Below are positions 25,248 to 30,273 of a stretch of 30,273 bases of DNA, one piece after another (position 1 is the stretch's first letter; each line of letters begins with the position of its first letter). Below the pieces are notes generated by a model. It did not search any database. It was not told where the DNA came from and saw only the letters and a list, made by a program, of their open reading frames with translations. The translations under genes were made by a program, and so were the position numbers. The stretch comes from Chara braunii. Taxonomy: Eukaryota; Streptophyta; Charophyceae; Charales; Characeae. The DNA is taken from the NCBI GenBank assembly GCA_003427395.1, contig BFEA01000509.1, positions 1,149,683 to 1,179,955 on the forward strand, in the 5' to 3' direction.

Positions 25248-27734
25248 ATGGAACCCGACACGATAGGGCCACAACCGACCACGGGCGAAGTAGGAGAGGA
25301 GTACAGGGCATCACCCGATCGAGCACTGAGGGATCTGAAGGAACGAATTAGGCAAGAACCACCGCTGAGATGGGCTGACCAAACCAATAACGGAGGGCCA
25401 GCAACAGAGCCGCAGGAGGCTCTAAAGACGGGTACCTCGAACGGACGGCGAGAAGCGACGAGGCGGTGCTCCCCCGAGTACGAGCGGAGGGACACCATAG
25501 CGGACAGATACAGAGACGACTGTAGAGAGAATTTGAGGGATTCTTATTGGAGGGACAGAGATAGAGACAGGGCGCCGCCTAGGCGAGTCTTCGACCCCTA
25601 GACAGGGGAGTCACATTCACTCCCTTACGAGAGCAAGGATCGCTGTATTATTATGCACAAGGCCTCAGAGCCTCCTACCTTCAGGGGTTATGGTATCACA
25701 GAATATCTGGAGAAGTGGGAGCTTCACGCCAGCCGGAATCAGTGGTCGGAGGAAGAGATTATAGAGAACTTCCTATTTAATGTGGACCCAAGTCTTGGTA
25801 GGGAAGTTAAGGAAGCTCGACCGAAGGATGAGAAATGGACTACGTATAAGGAGAACCTCGTTGAGCTTTACAAATTGGAGGATAACAAGTATTCCATCAA
25901 GGACCTTGAAACAATGACTCAAGATGAAGATGAGAGCGTACGGGCATTTGGGATGCGTTTCCAAAAGATCTTCGACGTGCTGATGAAGAAGGGGAAGATC
26001 TCAGAGATCGAGCGTTGTACTATCTTCATCGGACACTTGTCCAAAGGTAGGCAAAAGAGTATACTTAAAGATCTTCCGCGCGACAAGCTTGATTTCCCAG
26101 AAGTCCTAAAGCTCGCGATAAAGGCAGAGGCAGACGATTACAAAGACTTGGTGTGGAAATGGATGAGGAGACGTGGTTTCTCTCTCTACAAGGATTATGC
26201 CACTGATAGGTGTCCTGATTTCAAGGATTATCCCTGGTCGGAGAAGAATGAGGCCGTTGTTGAAGGAGTGAAGGAGATACGGGACATGGTGAAGGGATTA
26301 ACGAGACAGGTTACAGAGATTGTGACCACCATAGGGGCCACGACCTACCGGGACAAACCTGGAGGGCCCTATTCACTTCGCTGGGACCGTAGGAACAACG
26401 ATCCCTGAAGGAGTGTCGAGGATAGAAATCCTCGGACGCGGACTGATTATCGTACGAGGGGAAGAGAGAGAGACGATGAATCATGGCGACGTAGGGACGA
26501 TGAGATAGACCGAGACCGCAGAGAACACGAGTTGTTTGTGCGAACAATGAGGCTAGATGATTACCAGTGAAGCCCTCGCTATGAGACCGATCGGGGTAGA
26601 GGTGACTCCCGCGGCCGATGGGAGAAAGAACACGGCCGACGAGATGGATATAGGGACGACAGATACGAGAGATCGGACCGAGATGGATATAGGGACGACA
26701 AATACGAGAGGCTGGGTCGAGATGGCTACAGAGGAAGTAGATATGAGAGAGGAGATCGGTGGGAACGACAAGATGGGTTACGCGGACGGTTTGAGCGCGG
26801 GGGAGATGCGAGAGAGCAGCGCGACAAGTCGCGGAGATGGTACAACCGAGGGGACCGACGCGATGAGTCACGAGGATGATATGACTCGGTGGACCGCCGG
26901 AATGATTTGCGAGGGCGGTATGAGCAAGGAGGGTCTAGAGGAGACCGGCGCAAGGATTCGCGCGGACGAAATGAGAGAGGGGGATATAGCGTCTCATCAG
27001 AACCATATCCTAAGTCGCCTGACCCCAAGGCGGCCAGGAGTTCGATCTCTAGTGGCGCAGACGACAGGCCATCTACTCTCAAGAACTCATGCGTCTACTG
27101 TAGAGGAGAAGATCATATCAAGAGGGATTGCCCGGACCTCAAATGGGCAATAGATGAGGGACTTGTCGTGCTTGACGACCGCAAGTACGTCAAGTGGGCA
27201 GATGATCTGGGAGATGTATCGATGTTTCCTTCGATGAAGGAGAATGTCGAAGCAAGGAGAATAAAGACNAGTAAGGGAATGGAGCCGGTCAGGAGCCAGA
27301 GCATCAAGATAATCTTTGAGGGGGATATCGCGACCACACCCATAAGGGTGGCAGCCACCAAGTCGGCAAGAGGGTCTACATTGAAGAAGACTGACACGGA
27401 TTACGTGATGACGGAGAAGGACGGGCAGCGAGTCGATGGAGAGGAGGTTATTTTTTCGCCGCGAAAGTGGGGAGTGAAGAAGTTCTTAATGAAGAGTTCG
27501 CTGGACAAGATTGACACGGTCGAGCCACTGAGGAGGGCCCTTCGGCAACCAATGCAGTGCTCTATTCTGAAGTACCTGGCGGCATCGAAGTCGGCTCGTG
27601 ATGAATTACAGATGATAACGCAGAAGACTCGTATACCTCTATCAGAGGAGGGTGAGGGGGCCCCTAAAGCGCAAGCTTCTACAGTAGCGGTAACGGGGGT
27701 GACTGCCAGAGCGGATCGCAAGCTTCTACAGTAG
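25248..27734 (+). pseudogene. gag: gag polyprotein, interrupted by four stops
   Basis: One frame runs from ATG 25248 to TAG 27732 through TAG 25599, TGA 26406, TGA 26568 and TGA 26877. From 25653, PPTFRGYGITEYLEKWELHA begins a capsid-type Retrotrans_gag domain. An Arg/Asp/Gly-rich basic segment follows (26409-27060) with repeated GYRDD-YER units. A zinc knuckle Cys-x2-Cys-x4-His-x4-Cys (CVYCRGEDHIKRDC, about 27090-27131) binds RNA in the assembling particle. Both TAG and TGA stops can be explained by CAG or CGA transitions. The last ~20 residues are altered by a 47-bp duplication (27670/27717) that changes the frame. Gag forms the cytoplasmic particle. Confidence 0.8.
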
Positions 27735-27752
27735 CGGTAACGGGGGCGACAG
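27670..27752 (+). repeat. 47-bp-offset duplication at the gag/protease junction
   Basis: CGCAAGCTTCTACAGTAGCG and the next 13 bases occur at 27670 and again at 27717 with one difference. 47 is not a multiple of three, so the duplication shifts the frame and places a TAG at 27732. Confidence 0.9.
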
Positions 27753-27807
27753 TCCTTCTCGATGGGATGGAAGGTGTGCCTCCAGACAAGTTTTATATAC
27801 TTGGTAG

Positions 27808-28803
27808 CGGGCCGTAGAGACGATTATAAACGACGGAGCGATACTCGATGCTGTGATTGATAATGGCGGTGAGGCTGTCATCATAGACGAGGACCTGGCA
27901 GTACAAGTTGGACTGGGCCTCGATAGGTCATACCTATTCGAGATAGAGACGGCTGATGGGAGAAAGCAACAGATCACTGGGGTTTGTCACAAGGCAGCCA
28001 TAGAGGTCCAAGGGGTAAGAGTGACCCTGCCTGTCTTTGCAGTCAAGAACTGTAGCTCCGACCTGCTCTTGGGTCGAACGTGGCTGAGCCACGTGCATGC
28101 GGTGACGATAGAGGGACCTGATAGGAGCCAAACATTGTCTATTAGGAAGCCAGACGGGACGCGGGTGATGATTGAGACAGTGGAGCCTCGGGACCCGAGG
28201 AACAGAGGAGCTCTCGCTGTGGGTGCGGGACCCAGTGATCAGATTAAGTTGTTACCTATCTCCGGCCGCGCGGTGCGATTTCGCGAGAAGAGATATGGAC
28301 CACTGCTCACAGAGGAAGAAGGTTGGATCGTGGAGGTGGAAGATTTAGAGAGTCGGCTAATAGTGGACGACTATTCGTACCCGGAGGAAAAAGATGAGGA
28401 ATTTGGCGGTGTGGTATCCGTGTCTTTTTTAAGGGCACGGCCCCCTATGGGGAGGTTACCCAAGCGACACAAGCGAGTAGCTCAAAAAGTTAAGCCAGCC
28501 GCGGTGGGCCGCGAGCGATCTGCACTGGAAGGGATATCGGAAGAAGAGATCGCGAAAGAAATCAAAGAAAGAAAGAGAAAGGAGCTGCAACGCCTAACGN
28601 AAGAGAGGATAGCAGGGATTGACATCGGAGGTGGGAATTTGACCCCACAGGAGCGAGAACGTGTGATAGAAATCCTGAAGACATGTGATAAGGCCATAGC
28701 TTTTAGTGACGCGGAGCGCGGTAGGATTGACCCTCGATATGCTAAGCCAGCGAGGATTTACACAATACCACATATTCCCTGGAATGACGGGGGATGGAAA
28801 TAA
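27808..28803 (+). pseudogene. pol: pol N-terminus: aspartic protease with DNG active-site motif
   Basis: The frame is open from 27808 (GTAGAGACG...) to TAA 28801-28803; the first listed start codon is 27853. VETIINDGAILDAVIDNGGEAVIIDEDLA is the retropepsin start, with AVIDNGGEA at the active site: Asp followed by Asn-Gly where most retroviral-type proteases have Asp-(Ser/Thr)-Gly. LLLGRTWL near residue 75 is the usual second conserved block. A frame change between 27740 and 27810 separates it from gag. The C-terminal half (Lys/Glu-rich) leads into the RT, with PHIPWNDGGW before the stop. It should process gag and pol. Confidence 0.7.
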
Positions 28804-28810
28804 GCCTAGA

Positions 28811-29208
28811 AGAAGAAGGAAGAAGCTATCACTTTCCTGAAAGAAAAGATGGTTTCCCATGTTGCGGAGCCGTCTGATAGCGCTTATGCTAATCGATGGT
28901 TCTTCCTACGAAAGCCGAATGGCAAGATCCGATGGATCCAGGACCTTCAGAAGGTCAACGTGGTGACGATACGAGACGTGGGCTCCGTGCCACACGCCGA
29001 TTTACTGGCAGAAGGCGCCGCAGGTAGGTCGATTTATTCCGTCTGTGATCTGTTCTCAGGCTATGATGAGGTACCACTTGACCCTAGAGACAGGCACCTC
29101 ACGGCTATGCATACGCCATTGAGACTAATACAGATGATGGTTGTCCCTATGGGTTGGACTAATGGGGTAGCCTTTCAGAGAGCCATGGTAGCCAGTAAAC
29201 AAGGATGA
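28811..29208 (+). pseudogene. pol: reverse transcriptase, N-terminal half; motif C lost
   Basis: In the same frame as the protease, after TAA 28801 and TAG 28807. WFFLRKPNGKIRWIQDLQKVN (fingers), motif A SVCDLFSGYDEVPLD and motif B VPMGWTNGVAFQRAM are present. After FQRAMVA the frame ends at TGA 29206. The continuation, in another frame, resumes at KDETEVVPGVRR, so the ~25-30 residues holding the YxDD catalytic motif are missing. This RT cannot be active. Confidence 0.85.
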
Positions 29209-30273
29209 GACAGAGGTTGTACCTGGAGTTAGAAGATTAGTCGAGCAACACCTAACAGATATTTGCACGGTACTCGAGCAGCTGGAAGATGCGAATTTAA
29301 TAGTCGGCGGAACAAAGAGCCGATGGGCCGTCTCGACTATTAAGATCTTGGGCTTTATATGTGACTCGAGGGGACGCCGAGCGGATCCGGCGAACTTAGA
29401 CAAACTTCTGAACTGACCCTCACCGTTACATAGCCTAACCGAGGTCCGACAGTTTCTAGGAGTGGTCGGTTACTGGCGTATATTCATACGGGGGTATGNG
29501 GAGAAGGCTAAGCCATTGAGGTTACTCCTTCGAAAGACTGAAAAATTCTACTGGGATTCTTCGCAGTAACTCGCAATGCAAGAACTTAAAGACGAATTTA
29601 CTGAGGGAGGGCGCGTGTTGGGCGTGCCATTCTTTGACGATGGGACCAAAAGACCTTTTATAGTATCCACGGATGCTGGACCATGTTCAGTGGGTGGTTT
29701 GCTGTGTGAGAAGGACGCTGGAGGGAAGGAAAGACCGTTAAGATTTGAGAGTATGACACTTAATACGGCTGAGCGTTACTACAGTCAATTCAAGAACGAA
29801 GTGTTAGCNATTCTCCGGTGTTTAGACACGTTCAGACACTATATCTATGGGCGACGGTTCATCTTGAGAGTAGACCCCACTGCAGTTGCCTCTGTCCTCC
29901 AGAAGGACTTAAGTCAGACGGACCCGACCATCGCCCGATGGTTAATACGGATTCGGCTATACGATTACACGGTTGAGAGAGTATCTGGTACTAAAAATGN
30001 CGTGGCAGATGGACTTTCACGCATCCCTCTCGAGCGTCCGATAGTAGCTGGGGCTCTGACAATGGCAGAACCGAGGTCCGCCGAGAGATTTGTAGCTAAT
30101 CTTTACGAGGGCAAATACCGAATAATCGGACTGTACCTGACGAGAGAGGAGAGTCAAGATTCAGAAATCCGGAGACAAGCAGCCCAGTACTGCCTTAGAG
30201 CGGGCCACCTTTTCCAAAGGTCAGTAGGGTCGGGAATGCCCTTACGAGTAGTCTGTGATCCTGAGGAGAGACA
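29195..30273 (+). pseudogene. pol: reverse transcriptase C-terminus, RNase H and start of integrase (runs off window)
   Basis: This frame (29195 onward) passes TGA 29414 (context LLN-stop-PSPLHSLTEVRQFLG, probably a former TGG) and TAA 29567, and is then open to the window end (29570-30273). Segments: RT thumb/connection (GVRRLVEQHLTDICTVLEQL; WAVSTIKILGFICDSRG; VRQFLGVVGYWRIFIRGY), RNase H with VSTDAGP (first Asp), KNEVLAILRC (Glu) and RVDPTAVA (Asp), KN-VADGLSR tether, and then QAAQYCLRAGHLFQR, the start of the integrase H2C2 region. RNase H degrades RNA in the RNA-DNA hybrid. Three of the catalytic acids are visible. Confidence 0.85.

Larger units (their letters stand above)
19703..30273 (+). 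mobile_element. large Ty3/gypsy-like LTR retrotransposon with accessory ORF block, truncated by window end
   Basis: The coordinates cover the internal region visible here. Order: PBS (19707-19724), leader to 21607, accessory frames (21608-25210), gag with CCHC knuckle (25248-27734), protease (27808-28803), RT (28811-29208 and 29195 onward), RNase H and the start of integrase. The order protease-RT-RNase H-integrase is that of Ty3-like elements. Single stops and frameshifts recur throughout, and RT motif C is lost. The internal region exceeds 10.5 kb before integrase is finished, far above typical Ty3 elements (4-6 kb), because of the ~5.5 kb between PBS and gag. Confidence 0.88.

Noticed and set aside
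26311-27082. Minus-strand frames opposite gag (26871-26311, 27082-26726)
   Set aside because: They mirror the Arg/Asp-rich gag repeat, whose + strand frame is continuous with capsid and zinc knuckle.

Overview
The window is repeat-rich nuclear DNA from a plant-lineage eukaryote. Reasons: a poly(A)-tailed L1-like LINE, a Penelope-like retroelement, a very large Ty3-like LTR retrotransposon with a tRNA-Asp-type primer binding site, CCCTAAA-like telomeric motifs, a DUF4360-type secreted protein, many microsatellites, and an assembly with one 89-bp gap and scattered single Ns. A large-genome streptophyte alga (a Chara-like charophyte) or an early land plant fits best. This is inference; no taxonomic marker is present. 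No bacterial operon, rRNA, tRNA or CRISPR array was seen.

Layout. 1-2433: non-coding repeats (foldback motif, tandem duplications, a compound microsatellite). 2446-8141: one LINE bounded by a 12-bp target-site duplication, with a C-rich leader, a frameshifted ORF2 (truncated endonuclease, RT, CCHC) and a 3' UTR of short repeats ending in AATAAA plus poly(A). 8154-8700: foldback repeats. 9072-9709: a DUF4360-type secreted protein gene with a frame break in its signal peptide, the only host-like gene. 9710-12600: non-coding DNA with hairpins, microsatellites and the gap. 12690-15266 (minus strand): a decayed Penelope-like element whose GIY-YIG-like segment lies upstream of the RT, the permuted order of the Chlamys clade. 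15300-19702: non-coding, with a degenerate ~30-bp minisatellite; its right end is probably the 5' LTR of the next element. 19703-30273: Ty3-like retrotransposon running off the right edge: PBS, 1.9-kb structured leader, ~3.6 kb of accessory reading frames, then gag, protease, RT, RNase H and the start of integrase.

Most unusual content. The Ty3-like element carries at least four reading frames between PBS and gag that match no family I recognise. Two of them (21608-22324 and 22788-23543) look like diverged copies of each other. Frames throughout the element can be followed across premature TAG, TGA and TAA codons, most of which look like CAG, CGA, CAA or TGG codons changed by C-to-T transitions, consistent with decay of a methylated element. 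The RT has lost its YxDD block, so this copy is dead. The Penelope-like relic is the second notable item.
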